Source: Cyclina sinensis
Taxonomy: Eukaryota > Mollusca > Bivalvia > Venerida > Veneridae
Length of the DNA: 64,000 nucleotides
Assembly: GCA_012932295.1 (NCBI GenBank)
Contig: JAAONU010000016.1
Location: 17,203,530 to 17,267,529, forward strand
Reading direction: 5' to 3'
In this document: positions 12,360-24,380 of the stretch, in pieces
Layout: each line of letters opens with the position of its first letter
Numbering within the stretch: the first letter of the stretch is position 1
Translations under genes and position numbers: made by a program
The notes under the pieces: model-generated
Seen by the model: only the letters and a program-made list of their open reading frames with translations
Database searches by the model: none
Told to the model about the DNA's origin: nothing

Positions 12360-13930
12360 ATTATACCCCCACAAATCACACCTTATCCGTCCATGTGTGT
12401 GTGTCTGTTCAAAAAAAAATTGTCTATAACTCATTCAAAGATGGATTTTGGTAAAACTTGACAAAAATGTTCAACAACATAAGAAAATTTGTCACTTGTA
12501 AGACCCATCTGTACCTTCAGAGTAAAGGTCACACTTAAAGGTCAAAGGTAAAAATGTTGGGTCTGTTTTTCAAGTCTGTTCTATAACTGTTATTATATCC
12601 CCACACAACGAAGTTGTGTGGGGTATACTGGAATCAGATTGGTCTAGAGATTGGTTATGGCTAGTAAATGACACCTATTGATTTTTAGGTCATTGGGTCA
12701 AAGGGCAAGGTCACAGGGGCCTTGACTACAAAAAACTTGTCCACCCAATAACTTAAGAATCATTTGACCCACAGTCTTCATATTTGGTGTGGAGGTTGTT
12801 CATGACCAGTAGATGACCCCTATTTATTTTGAGGTCACTGTGTCAAAGATCACAGGAGCCTTGACTAAAAAAAGCTTGTCTGCCAACATAACTTAAGAAT
12901 CCTTTGACCCACAGTCTTCATATTTGGTGTGGAGGTTGGTCATTACCAGTAGATGACCCCTATTTATTTTGAGGTCACTGGGTCAAAGGTCACAGGAGCC
13001 TTGACTAGAAAAAAGCTTGTCTGCCAATATAACTAATGAATCCTTTGACCCACAGTCTTCATATTTGGTGTGGAGGTTGGTAATGACCAGTAGATGACCC
13101 CTATTTATTTTGAGGTCACTGGGTCAAAGGTCATGGTCACAGGCCTTGTCTGCTCAATAACTTAAGAATCCTTTGACCCACAGTCATCTTACTTGGTTTT
13201 GGAGATTGGTCATGGCCAGTACATGACCCCTATTTATTTTGAGGTCACTGGGTCAAAGGTCAAGGTCACAGGAGCCTTGACTACAAAAAACTTGTCTGCC
13301 CAATAACTTAAGAATCCTTTTACCCACAGTCTTCATATTTGGTGTGGAGGTTGGTAATGACCAGTAGATGACCCCTATTTATTTTGAGGTCACTGGGTCA
13401 AAGGTCATGGTCACAGGCCTTGTCTGCCCAATAACTTAAGAATCGTTTGACCCACAGTCATCTTACTTGGTTTGGAGGTTGGTCATGACCAGTAGATGAC
13501 CCCTATTTATTTTGAGGTCAAAGGAGCTTTGACTAAAAAAACTTGTCCTCCCAATAATTTAAGAATCCTTTGACCCTCAGTCTTAGGTCACTGGGTCAAA
13601 GGTCAAGGTCACAGGGGCCTTGACTACAAAAAACTGGCTTACTACCCTCAGATTTGGCAGGGAGGTTGTCCATGACCTCTAAATGACCCCTGTTGATTCT
13701 GACAAAGCGCTATGCGGGGGTATTCATGCCATGACAGTGGCAGTTCTAGTTTATGGATGGATTTGGGAATTTGCAGAAATATTCACAAACAAGAGATGAT
13801 GTGTCCTTGGCAAGACCCAGGTCAAGGTCACACTTAGAGCACAAAGGTAAAAATATCGTCAGTTTAAGTGTCTGTTCCATAACTGTGTCCTCCAAAAAAA
13901 TAAAGTTAAGTGGGGTGTAATGGAGTCACC
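12360..13930. repeat. Nested repeat elements in intron
   Basis: An outer repeat (12360-12590 and 13752-13930, starting ATACCCCCACAAATC and ending near AAGTGGGGTGTAATGG) is split by an inner element at about 12591-13751. The inner element opens with the palindrome CCCCACACAAC-GAA-GTTGTGTGGGG and holds about nine units of roughly 110 bp (cue: GACCCACAGTCTTCATATTTGG). No coding support. Confidence 0.6.
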
Positions 13931-14058
13931 TTGTGAATTAAGGTTGCACAAATGTTTACCACATTGAGACCATGTGTTGCATACAACACTAATATGTGTA
14001 CTTCAAAGGTCAAGGTCACACTCAGTGGTTGTCCCTATTTTGTGTCCAGTCTTTAACT

Positions 14059-14166
14059 GCATCAAGAGATTTTGAAATAATTTGTCACATATGTTGCCCA
14101 CATGATATCGGTGCATCAAGAGATTTTGAAATAATTTGTCACATATGTTGCCCACATGATACTGGT
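14059..14166 (+). repeat. 54 bp tandem duplication
   Basis: The block beginning GCATCAAGAGATTTTGAAAT at 14059 is repeated at 14113 with almost no change and no spacer. This explains the doubled peptide in the frames read here on both strands. Confidence 0.9.
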
Positions 14167-14184
14167 GTGCACACCATTTTTTTT

Positions 14185-14730
14185 GTGTCGCCCTTTCGAA
14201 GAGGGATTGCTTAGTCCATCGGTCCGTCACGAAAACTTAACGTTGGCTATAACTTTGCCATTTCTAAACATTATCTTATCAAACTTTCAAATTGTATTGC
14301 TTATGACACAAGGGTTGGGATGATGCCAAAATTTCTAGGTCAAGGTCACATTTGACAGAGTTATGCCCCTTTTTGTACTTGGATTTTGTCATGAAAACTT
14401 ATTGTTGGCAATAACTTTGCCATTTCTTAACATTTCAACATCAAACTTTCAAATTATATTGCTTACAACAACAGGGTCGTGATGATGCCAAAATCTATAG
14501 GTCAAGGTCACAATTGACAGAGTTATGCCCCTTTTTGTACTTGGATTTTGTCATTAAAACATAACATTGGCTATAACTATGTTATTTCTTAATATTTCTT
14601 CATCAAACTTTACAATTGTAATGCTTACAATTGTATCACTTAAGACAACACCATTTCTCAAGGGCAGATAACCCTCAAGTTTATTTTTGCAATCTTATTC
14701 CCCTTTTTCAAGTTAAAATTTCTTGGTTAA
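14185..14730. repeat. About 160 bp unit array
   Basis: Three units with the cue GGCTATAACTTTGCCATTTC and GACAGAGTTATGCCCCTTTT, at about 14245, 14405 and 14565. They follow a GTCGCCCTTTCGAAGAGGG start and a GGTCCGTC segment, like a truncated copy of another element family. No gene is seen. Confidence 0.55.
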
Positions 14731-14734
14731 TCTT

Positions 14735-15240
14735 TATCTTTATGTCCATGTCTCAAAAAGTGTCAAAGATAATCCATGCAGACTTGGAATACTTGATCAC
14801 CAGCAAGACCCCTGCAAAGATTGTTGGTACCCATGTCCCTGGGGTCACAGTTAGCCCAATCCCCCGGGATCACTTGATTTTGCTTATACATATATATATT
14901 GGAAAAAAAATTCTTAAGCCTAGAAATAAAATATTAACTGACATGAGATGGGTAAGTACTTCCCCCCGCCCCCACCGTCCCCTCTGCATTGGGACCCCCC
15001 CTGGGCCCTATTTTGTTTTTTGTTTTTTTAATTTTAATACATAGGTACTTGACTTCCCATCCTTCTGCCCCTCCCCGCTCCCCACCTCGGGGCCCGAATT
15101 TTTTTTATATTTTTTTTAGAATACATAACTACTTGACCCAATTTTTTTTAAAATCTTGTAAGACTAGGTACTTGCCCTGCCCCAGAAAACTTTTTTTCAC
15201 TTGGGCCTCTTGATTAACTTGGCTTATAATTAATTATCCA
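14735..15240 (+). repeat. C-rich/T-rich tandem units, second locus
   Basis: It begins with a 40-base stretch also present at 4195-4235 (TTTATGTCCATGTCTCAAAA). Three units of TACTTGACTTCCCATCC, C-rich block, GGGCCC and a T-run follow, matching 6368-6600. Confidence 0.65.
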
Positions 15241-16544
15241 GCACTGAGAAAAGTGGAGCATGCTGTCTGTGGACAGGTATTGTTGTACTTTGACTAGCAT
15301 GCTGTCTTTTACATCAGGCTCTTGTTTACCTTTTTAGTTATTCTAACAGAGTACCCAAAGGCGACACAAGTGTTCCACTGAACACCCATCTAGTTTTAAT
15401 TGAAAATTAATAGAAAATTTTGTGAGGAAGGTGATATACAAGACCTATCACTCTACTTAGGTCTTACTTTATATTTGCCCATTCCTCTGACAAGGTGGTA
15501 TTGTGGGGGTTGTGTTTTTTAATATATTTAAGCAACTGAGAACATTTTTTATATATTGTTACGTGAAACTGAGAATCATTGAATAAATTTTGTTACCTTT
15601 AAAAGAAACCAAACAAGACTAAACTCCAGTGTTTTAATCTGCTCCATGAACATAAGTTTAGGGAAGCATAATAATTTTAGTGGTCACATAATCAAACTAT
15701 CTGTCATACATTCTTGTCCTGGTTTGATTATACTATACTTAAAACTTTAGGGAAGCCTCAGTACCAAAAATTGTGGAGATGCACAAATGTCATAATGGGT
15801 TTAAAGTTACTGCAATTTGGTTTGAATTTTTTGTATTCCATGATCTCAAGACCATTTTGATTCCCGGTCATACACAGTCAAAACCTAGGGTACAAGTCCA
15901 GTAGGTTTGAAATATCATTGTCTTGTGATCTGTTGTCAAAATTTAATAAAATTGTACACCCACCAAGCCCTAGGGGACAAATTACCAGCTTTTTTCAGTG
16001 GATTGGTTTTATGGTTTTCAAATTTTCACATTAAATGTTTAAGTAAGATCTTTAGTAGAAATCTTGTTCACTTGTTTTTATCTTTGAGAATTTCAATGTT
16101 CCTGACACATGCCTGCCTAATATAGTCAGTATTGACTTTTGGCAGTAATAAGTTGAAGTTGAAATTCGGTACACAGACTTAAATTGACCAAAATAATACA
16201 ATGTAGAGAACTCAAACTTCTCTGTTATGAATAATTAATTGAAATAAATGTGAATAAAATTCAGATATTTAAACGCAAATGTCGCAAGTACATAAAATTG
16301 ATTGTTCATATAGTTGACTTATTTTTTAAAGAAATATCTTGAATAAACTTTTACTTTAGTTTAGAATATGTGATGATTTAGAGAAAAAGGGGAAATCTTT
16401 CTCATCAGCAAGCATTTATTCTGTATAAGCGAAGTTGTGTGGACCTTACACTTCAACATTGCTAACCTAGGGAGATGTTATTCTTAGTAAAAATGATGTT
16501 TTCTTTTGTCTATAAATTTGTTTCATCTGTTAACAAGTGTTTTT
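15241..16544. other. Intronic sequence, no feature seen
   Basis: AT-rich sequence with no tandem periodicity, no recognisable element ends and no splice-bounded open frame that joins the neighbouring exons. Confidence 0.5.
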
Positions 16545-19281
16545 AGCTCATCTGAGCACAAAGTGCTCAGGGTAAGCTTTTCTGATCAGTCTTTGTCCGT
16601 CGTCCGTCGGTCCGTCCTTCCGTCCGTCATCAACTTTTCATTCAAATGACATCTCCTCTGAAACCAAAGGGCCAAATTAAATGAAACTTGCCTGGGATGT
16701 TCCTTGCATGAAGCTCTACCAAAGTTGTTCAAAGAATTCAATTCCATCAAGAACTCTGGTTGCTATGGCAACTTAAAGGAAAAACTTTGAAAATCTTCTT
16801 GTCTGAAACCACAGGGCCTAGAGCTTAGATATTTGGCATTTAGCACCCTCTAATGGAACTCAACAAAAGTTGTTCAAATTATTTCCCTGGGGTCAAAATT
16901 GGCCCCGCCCCAGGAGTAACTTCTTTTTACATATACTTATATAGGGAATCTTTAAAAATCTTCTCCTCTAAAACCACAATGCGTACAGCTTAGATATTTG
17001 GTATGTAGCATTGTCTAGTGGATGTCTACCAAGTTTGTTCAAATTATGTCCCCTGGGTCGAAATTGGCCACTCCCCAGAGTTCTCTTGGTTTACATGTAC
17101 ATGTAGTTATATAGGAAAAACATGAAAAATCATTTTTCTCAAAAACTAATAGGACTAAACCTTAGATATTTAGTGTGGAGTATTGTGTAGAGAACCTTTA
17201 CCAGTATTGTTTATATGTTGGCCGTGGGGTCAAAATTGGCCCTGCCCCGTAGGCCCTTAATATGTAAAAAAGGCAATCTTTAAAAATCTTCTTCTCAGAA
17301 ACTACAATGCCTACAGCTTTGATATTTGGTATGTAGCATTGTCTAGTGGATGTCTACCAAGTTTGTTCAGATTATGTCCCCTGGGTCAAAATTGGCCACG
17401 CCCCAGGGTTCTCTTGGTTTACATATAGTTATAAAGGAAAAACATTAAAAGTCATTTTTCTCCGAAACTAATAGGACTAGACCTTACATATTTTGTGTGG
17501 AGTATTGTGTAGAGAACCTTTACCAGTATTGTTTATATGTTGGCCGTGGGGTCAAAATTGTCCCCGCCCCGTAGGCCCTTAATATGTAAAAAAGGAAATC
17601 TTTAAAAATCTTCTCTGAAACCACAATTCGTACAGCTTAGATATTTAGTATGTAGCATTGTCTAGTGAATGTCTACCAAGTTTGTTCAAATTATGTCCCC
17701 TTGGTCAAAATTGGCCACGCCCCAGGGTTCTCTTGGTTTACATATAGTTATAAAGGAAAAACATTCAAAGTCATTTTGCTCCGAAACTAATAGGACTATA
17801 CCTTAGATATTTTGTGTGGAGTATTGTGTAGAGAACCTTTACCAGTATTGTTTATATGTTGGCCGTGGGGTCAAAATTGTCCCCGCCCATAGGCCCTTAA
17901 TATGTAAAAAAGGAAATCTTTAAAAATCTTCTCTGAAACCACAATTCGTACAGCTTAGATATTTAGTATGTAGCATTGTCTAGTGAATGTCTACCAAGTT
18001 TGTTCAAATTGTGTCCCCTGGGTCAAAATTGGCCACGCCCCAGGGTTCTCTAGGTTTACATATAGATATTTCGGAAAAACATTAAAAGTCATTTTTCTCT
18101 GAAACTAATAGGACTATACCTTAGATATTTGGTGCAGAGTATTGTGTAGAGAACCTTTACCAGTATTGTTTATATGTTGGCCCTGGGGTCAAAATTGTCC
18201 CCGCCGCGGGGACCCTTAATATGTAAAAAAGGCAATCTTTAAAAATCTTCTTCTCAGAAACCACAATGCCTACAGCTTTGATATTTGGTATGTAGCATTG
18301 TCTAGTGGATGTCTACCAAGTTTGTTCAGATTATGTCCCCTGGGTCAAAATTGGCCACGCCCCAGGATTCTCTTGGTTTACATATAGTTATATAGGAAAA
18401 ACATTAAAAGTCATTTTTCTCCGAAACTAATAGGACTAGACCTTAGATATTTTGTGTGGAGTATTGTGTAGAGAACCTTTACCAGTATTGTTTATATGTT
18501 GGCCGTGGGGTCAAAATTGTCCCCGCCCCGTAGGCCCTTAATATGTAAAAAAGGAAATCTTTAAAAATCTTCTTACTGGAAACTTAAATGCCTACAGCTT
18601 AGTGGATGTCTACCATGTTTCTTCAAATTATGTCCCGTGGGTCAAAATTGGCCACGCCCAACAGGATTCTCTTGGTTTACATATAGTTATATAGGAAAAA
18701 CATTAAAAGTCATTTTTCTCTGAAACTAATAGGACTATACCTTAGATATTTGGTGTGTAGTATTGTGTAGAGAACCTTTACCAGTATTGTTTAAATGTTG
18801 GCCCTGGGGTCAAAATTTGCCACGCCTCGGGGGCCCTTAATATGTAATAAAGGAAATCTTTAAAAATCTTCTTGTCTGAAACCACAAGGCCTAGAATTTT
18901 AAAATTTGGCATGAAGCAAGCTTTATCAAGCTTTTTCAAATTATTAGATTAGGTTAAAGGCTAAAAATAGATTTATCTACTGTACCTCATAAAGCCTTCA
19001 TTTATAGACCAATATCTTTGATATTCAGTATTTAGGTTCCTTACATGGACCTCTACCCATGGGTAGGGTTTGAGGTCACTTGGTCAAGGTCAAAGTCACC
19101 ATAGCTTATAATAGATATTTCTACTTTCTGTCATAGAGCCTTTATTTATTGACTGATATTTTACATATTTGGTTTGTAGGCACTTATATATTTTCAGTTA
19201 AAAAATGAAATACTGCTTAACAGCAAACCTACAGCCCAAGTACTCAGGTGAGCGATCCAGGACCATCATGGCCCTCTTGTT
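16545..19281 (+). mobile_element. Helentron-like element in intron between RRM-like exons
   Basis: The 5' end AGCTCATCTGAGCAC pairs with GTGCTCAGGGTAAGCT and is followed by GTCCGTCG repeats. The 3' end has TACTCAGGTGAGCG, a hairpin with one change (AGGACCATCATGGCCCT) and CTTGTT at about 19281. Its interior (17250-18840) is a higher-order array. The conserved 3' tail before the hairpin (GAAATACTGCTTAACAGC) is shared with the copies ending at 3121, 34157 and 57238. The host exon starts 38 bases after its end. Confidence 0.65.
17250..18840 (+). repeat. Higher-order array, about 320 bp dimers
   Basis: GGCCCTTAATATGTAA recurs near 17252, 17574, 17892, 18212 (one change), 18533 and 18832. Each period holds two diverged half-units: one with GGATGTCTACCAAGTTTG, one with GAGAACCTTTACCAGTATTG. 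Confidence 0.75.
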
Positions 19282-19319
19282 ATAGCAAGGATTTAATTTC
19301 TTGCATTTATTTACTTCAG

Positions 19320-19384
19320 ATGCCTATAAGTTGTCTGGTTGTTGTGAAGTGAAGCCGTTTACCTTTCAGTGTATTGAAAAACAG
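19320..19384 (+). CDS. Small exon completing the RRM-like domain
   Basis: Acceptor TTTACTTCAG and donor CAG|GTAGTT bound 65 bases. The phase fits the upstream exon (G plus AT gives Asp), and the frame is open: D-A-Y-K-L-S-G-C-C-E-V-K-P-F-T-F-Q-C-I, with the last residues E-K-Q. An alternation like a final RRM strand is visible. It ends in phase 0, matching the start of exon 22352. Short length makes it less certain than the larger exons. Confidence 0.55.
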
Positions 19385-19569
19385 GTAGTTGTTAAAATTT
19401 TATGAGATAGAATCATGTTGATGAATGAAAGAAGTTGTTTCCTTCAAAGTAAGACTATTTAAAATGCTTCATTTTTTGTGTCACCTGCTACAAAGTAGCC
19501 ATGAAATATAGGGATCACTTCTTCATCGTCTGTCCGTCCGTCTATCCATCCATCACAAAACTTATACTA

Positions 19570-21701
19570 CAGTACGCTCAGCGCAGATTTTGCCAAACCC
19601 GCGAGACCCCACGGATGAGACTCAATGCGAAGAAAATTTTGCAATAAATTTGTGCGTGAGACCTTGTGGACTAAAAATTTTCACCACTGCGAACATAAAT
19701 CTACGACAGTAAGCGTTTTCCCCCTGGTATGCCCTGGTAAATCATGTTGTTCAGTCACCATGTATCGTGGTGAAAACTGTTGAATTTTATGATTAATTAT
19801 TAAAACTTTACTACTCAAAATATGTTAAATTTGATTTTGTAATTAAAAATACATGTGGATACAATGTATTTGTTGTTTGAAACACTTCTTGTTCTTTTGT
19901 TATTTTATTGGGTAATTAAATGATTTGCTTAAAATTTTGAATTTTTTTACCTTTGACCTACTGACCCCAAAATCCATAGGGGTCATTCACTCAGTGTGTG
20001 CAACCATTATATAAATTTTGAAGTCTCTATGAAAATGGTTGTCGAGTTATAGAGTGTAAATGATTCTAAACATTTAGGTCACTGTGACCTTGACCTTTGA
20101 CACACTGACACCAAAATGTATAGGGGTCATCCACTCAATCTGTGCAATCATCTTGTAAAGTTTGAAGTCTCTGTAACAAATGATTGTCAAGTTACATGGT
20201 GGAAATAGTTTTCAAAGTTAAGGTCTATGTGACCTTGACCTTTTCCCTACTGACCCCAAATTCAATAGGGATCATTCACTCAATGTGTTCAACTATTATA
20301 TGAATTTTGAAGTCACTAAGACAAAAGGTTGTCAAGTAACAGAGTGTAAATGATTCTAAACATTTAGGTCATTATGACCTTGACCTCTGACACACTGACC
20401 CCAAAATGTACAGGAGTCATCCACTCAGTGTGTGCAATCAAGATATTAAGTTTGAAGTCTCTATAACAAATGATAGTCAAGTTACATGGTGGAAATGGTT
20501 TTCAATGTTAAGGTCTATGTGACCTTGACCTTTGAGCTACTGACTCCAAAATCAGTAGGAGTCATTCATTCAATGTGGGCAATAATCATATCAAGGTAAA
20601 AGACTGTAGGCCAAAGAGTAATCAAGTTATCCTCCAGAAACCAAATTGCTAATGGACGGACAGACAGACACCCTGGACCATAACATAATGTGCCCCCTTA
20701 GGGCATATAAAAAGTAACAAGAGACAACAATGAAGACATTTACTTTTGTTTCTTATTTTATATACCATGAAAACTTAATCCTGGTTAATATCTTCTAGGA
20801 AAACTGGGTAGAAATTTTCCGAAAATGAGAATTGAAAGTAGAGTGTAAGCATCGCTTTTTTTAGAAAAGCATGCAGCATTAGATCATGTGATGTGGAAAA
20901 GGTGGTAAAATAGTGCGAATTTTTTATGGAAAATTACTCAGGCTTGCTGTCAAAGGTTTCCTCTTAGAATAACCACCAATAAATAAATGGTGTTATATCA
21001 CTGTAAAGATCATAGGTCACAGGAAGTGTGATTGACAGGTTGTTCCTTTGAACAGTATTATGATATCAAAGATAAGGCACCTAAAAGTAAAGACCCATTA
21101 GTGTTTGATCAAAGTAAATAAACGGAAATGATTGTGAAATTCATCCCAAAATGTTAAAAATATAAAAAGGAAATGTTGAACCACTGAAATTTACTATTAG
21201 CAAGTTTTTGTTTTGCATTGAAAAAATACTTACATACAAGATTTCACTTTCACACATGAGCTCACAGATTGGTATTGAAACTAGTTTGAAAAGAAGGTGT
21301 TTAAGTTTGTATTTAGGTATGTTATTCACGCAGGTGTCAGCTGTAATTAGGAGTTTTTCTGAAGACATAGCGCACTTTGTAATAAGTTGAAAGCTGCTGT
21401 TGAGTTTGACAGTTGAAGCAGTTCACTTAAAATAACCCCTATAACTGATTTTATAGATAATTATAATACATTTTTCGGTATTTTGTCCGCGGTGGAAACA
21501 AATGGACACCACGACTTGTGGTGAAAATTAGCACTGTCATGGTGGACGTCCACAGGTTTGTCCAAGAAAAAAGAAAAATTGTCCACAGTTGTATCGCGGA
21601 AAAGGCAGAATCCCATCGTCACAGACCCACGGTTGTTGATCTTCATGAAGATCAACAACCGTGGGTCTCCGATGATGGCAGAATCTGTGCTGAGCATATT
21701 G
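19570..21701 (+). mobile_element. TA-flanked inverted-repeat (Tc1/mariner-type) element, copy 1
   Basis: The ends are inverted repeats: CAGTACGCTCAGCGCAGATT on the left, and a decayed complement ending GCTGAGCATATTG on the right. TA dinucleotides flank both sides. Copy 2 at 50680-52384 aligns over nearly the whole length in the opposite orientation, apart from an about 0.8 kb insertion here at roughly 19910-20708 (four or more GACCTTGACCTTTGA units) and a 64 bp hairpin at 21613. CAGT termini with TA target duplication suggest Tc1/mariner. No transposase is encoded, and frames inside are not genes. Confidence 0.7.
21604..21685. mobile_element. 64 bp palindromic insertion with 9 bp target duplication
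   Basis: GGCAGAATC occurs at 21604-21612 and 21677-21685. Between them lie 64 bases centred on a perfect 42 bp palindrome (21625-21666; arms ACCCACGGTTGTTGATCTTC and its complement around AT). Copy 2 of the host element lacks this insertion and has only one GGCAGAATC, so the empty site is available for comparison. A 9 bp duplication is typical of Mutator-like insertion, which is only a suggestion. Confidence 0.75.
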
Positions 21702-21918
21702 TACTAATGCAATTTGAATGAAATGTTACAAGATTGATCAGTACCTCAAGTACTAGTGCATATTTAATGGGTTTTTCGGTTGAATGATTTTTGGCTGAGT
21801 TATGGCCCTTGAATAAAAAAATGCATTTTAGCCTACAAACTGTCCAATCACCTGTCAATACTACTGTTTAATTGGCTATCATCAGGCGACACATGTGATC
21901 ACTGATTACCCTTGTTCA

Positions 21919-22351
21919 TGCCATTAGATTATACATACTGTACTGTGTATCACCCATTTCATTTCTAACTCCTTGAAGCTATTTAAGTGATTTGATTATT
22001 AGTTACTTAGAAAATGAATTTATGTGTGTAGTGCAGAAACAACAAAGTCTATGAATTATGCCCATTAGAATATATGGTTTAACTTGCCTTTAGATTAAAT
22101 TTTGGACATTTTCAACTGAAATCAGTCGATGGATAGATATTCCTTTAATCATATTCCTCTGATTAAGAGTGTCATCTCTGAATCAATATTTAAAATGTAT
22201 TGTAAAATGTATTAGTGACTAAACTGAATTTAATTGAGTGAATGTGAAATCTCAAATTGTAAGTGAAACCATTTATATACCAGTGAAATAATATGTGATA
22301 TGGTTATCATTTTGTAACTGAGAGGAAAAAGAAACTCTTGTATATTTACAG
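21919..22351. other. Intron end, no feature seen
   Basis: AT-rich unique sequence leading to the branch/acceptor region TTGTATATTTACAG just before exon 22352. Confidence 0.5.
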
Positions 22352-23558
22352 TCCCTTGGTCCTTTTGATTGTTGCATTCAAAAATCTGAAGTAGAAAAAA
22401 TGCAGAGAGATGGAAATGTCAGCAAATTTAAGAAAGCTTTAGAAGAGCTGGATGTAGATGTGAGTGGAAGTGAGGAATTAAAGGTTGTTGCTGAGACAAG
22501 GTGTCAGATGAGTTGGGCTCTTAGACTGAAGCAAGAATACTGTTCGGATGAAAAAAGAAACATGACTTCAAGTGATGAATATGTACATATTCAGAAAATT
22601 AGCGATGTAAAAGAAGAGATATGGAAAATTATGCAAGTCAAAAAAAGGAAGGAAATGCAAAAGTTTGAAGAGGAACTGGGGAATCTGAACTTTTGTGGGA
22701 ATGTCATAATAGCAACCTTGAAGGAGGAAAATAACAAAGCAACTTTCATGAAACTAATGGATGAATTTAAAAGCTTTGTTGAGGATTTCAGAAAATTGGA
22801 ATTTCAGACTGTGGATATTGAGGCACAGTATGTAAATAATATTGAATCATGGATGAAAGAAATTGAAGAGATTAAGGGTAAGAGTTGTTGTACTTACATT
22901 CCAGGTGACAAAAAGGTAATTGCGTATTTTGATTCCTATGAAGAAGTCAAAAAGGTGGGACATCATTTTCTTATAAAGCAAAAGATAATTAAACCTACAG
23001 GTAGGAGGAGAAAAGTGACTCATGACAAACAATTAACCAGTGGACCAACCTCATTACAAGGTTATTATTCAGCAGAACTTGGAGAAACTGACAGTTGCTC
23101 AATGAACAGAATTGCAGACTTTGAATGGGAAAAGGATGCAAAAAATGTTAAGGTTTATAAGACTAATGAAGGTATTCAAGTGTATGTTTATGTGGCTGAT
23201 ATTCTAAAGCTTCCAGTGGATTGCATTGTTAATGCTGCAAATAACTCCCTGTGTCATGGTGGTGGGGTAGCAAAAGCTACAGCTGATGGTGCTGGTCCAG
23301 CCCTTGATAAAGAGGGAGTTTCATATATCAAATCATATGGGAAAATAAAAGTTGGGCATGCAATGTCAACAGGGGCTGGTAGTCTGCCCTACAAACGTGT
23401 CATTCATACAGTAGGACCAAACTGGCATTTTTACAGTCCACATAATGCTGAAAATATATCAAGATGTGAGAATGACCTTATAAATGCTGTCTACAACAGT
23501 TTCCTTGAGGCTGAAAAGCACCACTTGAAAAATATAGCATTGCCAGCTATCATTGCAG
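22352..23558 (+). CDS. Large exon: linker, KH-like stretch and first half of macro domain 1
   Basis: The acceptor TATTTACAG and donor GCAG|GTATAA enclose 402 codons, open throughout and continuous with the previous exon (phase 0). The first ~110 residues are charged and helical. Residues around 180-215 (TYIPGDKKVIAYFDSYEEVK) look like the KH/RRM-like repeats of PARP14 and DTX3L. From about residue 265 it is a macro domain: VADILKLPVDCIVNAANN (23203-23245), then HGGGVAKA, then LPYKRVIHTVGPNW and ALPAI. The NAAN and GGGVA motifs that line the ADP-ribose pocket are intact. The domain is cut by the intron and finishes in exon 26376. A retained intron would hit a stop at 23588. The product probably binds ADP-ribose on proteins. 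Confidence 0.88.
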
Positions 23559-23588
23559 GTATAACTAAATTTGATTGTTCTTTTTGTT

Positions 23589-24380
23589 AGCTCACCTGAC
23601 CAAATGTTTTAGCTTTTAGGATGCTCTTTGTCCACATTCACACAGTCACTTACTGACTTATTTGACATAGAGTAATATAGATTTAAACAGTTATAAAAAT
23701 CTTCTTGTCTGAAATTACAAGGCCATGAGCTTTTATTTTTTGTTTGACTTTCTATTAGACTTTTACCAAAATTATATAAATCATGGCTCTGGGGTCAGAA
23801 TTGGCCACACCCCAGAGGTCACTTGATTTCACATAGACTTGTATAAGAAAAACTTCAAAAATCATCTTGTCAGAAACCAGAAGGCCTAGAGTTTAGATAT
23901 TTTATGCATACCATTGTCTGATGGACTGCTACATGTACTAATTTTGTACAAATCATTGCACCTGGGTGAAAATTGGCTCCACCCCTAGGGTTTACATAGA
24001 GTTATATAGTAAAAAGTTTGAAAAATCTTAAATTTTGTTTGAAACCAAAAGACCTGAGCCTAGAAAATTTGTTTGTAGTATTGTCTAGTAGATCTATTAA
24101 ATCTTATAAATCGTTTCACTGGAGTCAGAACTGGCCCAACACCAGGGGTTACTTCATTTCACATACTCCTTTGTATTAAAAAAAAGATTAAAAATCATCT
24201 TGTCAGAAACCGTAAGTGCTAGAATTAAGACATTTGCTGTGTGGCATTGTATAATGGACCTCTGATACAGGTCATTGTCCCTGGGACAAGATTAGCCCTG
24301 TCCCAGGGGTCACTTAGTTTTATATCTTAAGTTACTTAGGAAAAAATTTTTATAAAGAAATTTTTGTAAGAATGTTTACG
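23589..24380 (+). mobile_element. Decayed Helentron-like fragment in intron
   Basis: It begins AGCTCACCTGACC after a T-rich site, with a degenerate hairpin (GTTTTAGCTTTTAGG) and no clean microsatellite. Four strongly diverged 165 bp units follow (cue: CTTGTCAGAAACC, CTAGAG). No 3' hairpin is present. Confidence 0.5.

Larger units (their letters stand above)
19482..21918. repeat. Outer repeat split by an inverted-repeat element
   Basis: 19482-19567 (TGTCACCTGCTACAAAGTAG, then GTCCGTCCGTC) looks like the start of a repeat, and 21704-21918 (ending CAGGCGACACATGTGATC, CCCTTGTTC) looks like its end. The element 19570-21701 lies between them, giving three nested levels with the insertion inside that element. 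Confidence 0.4.
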
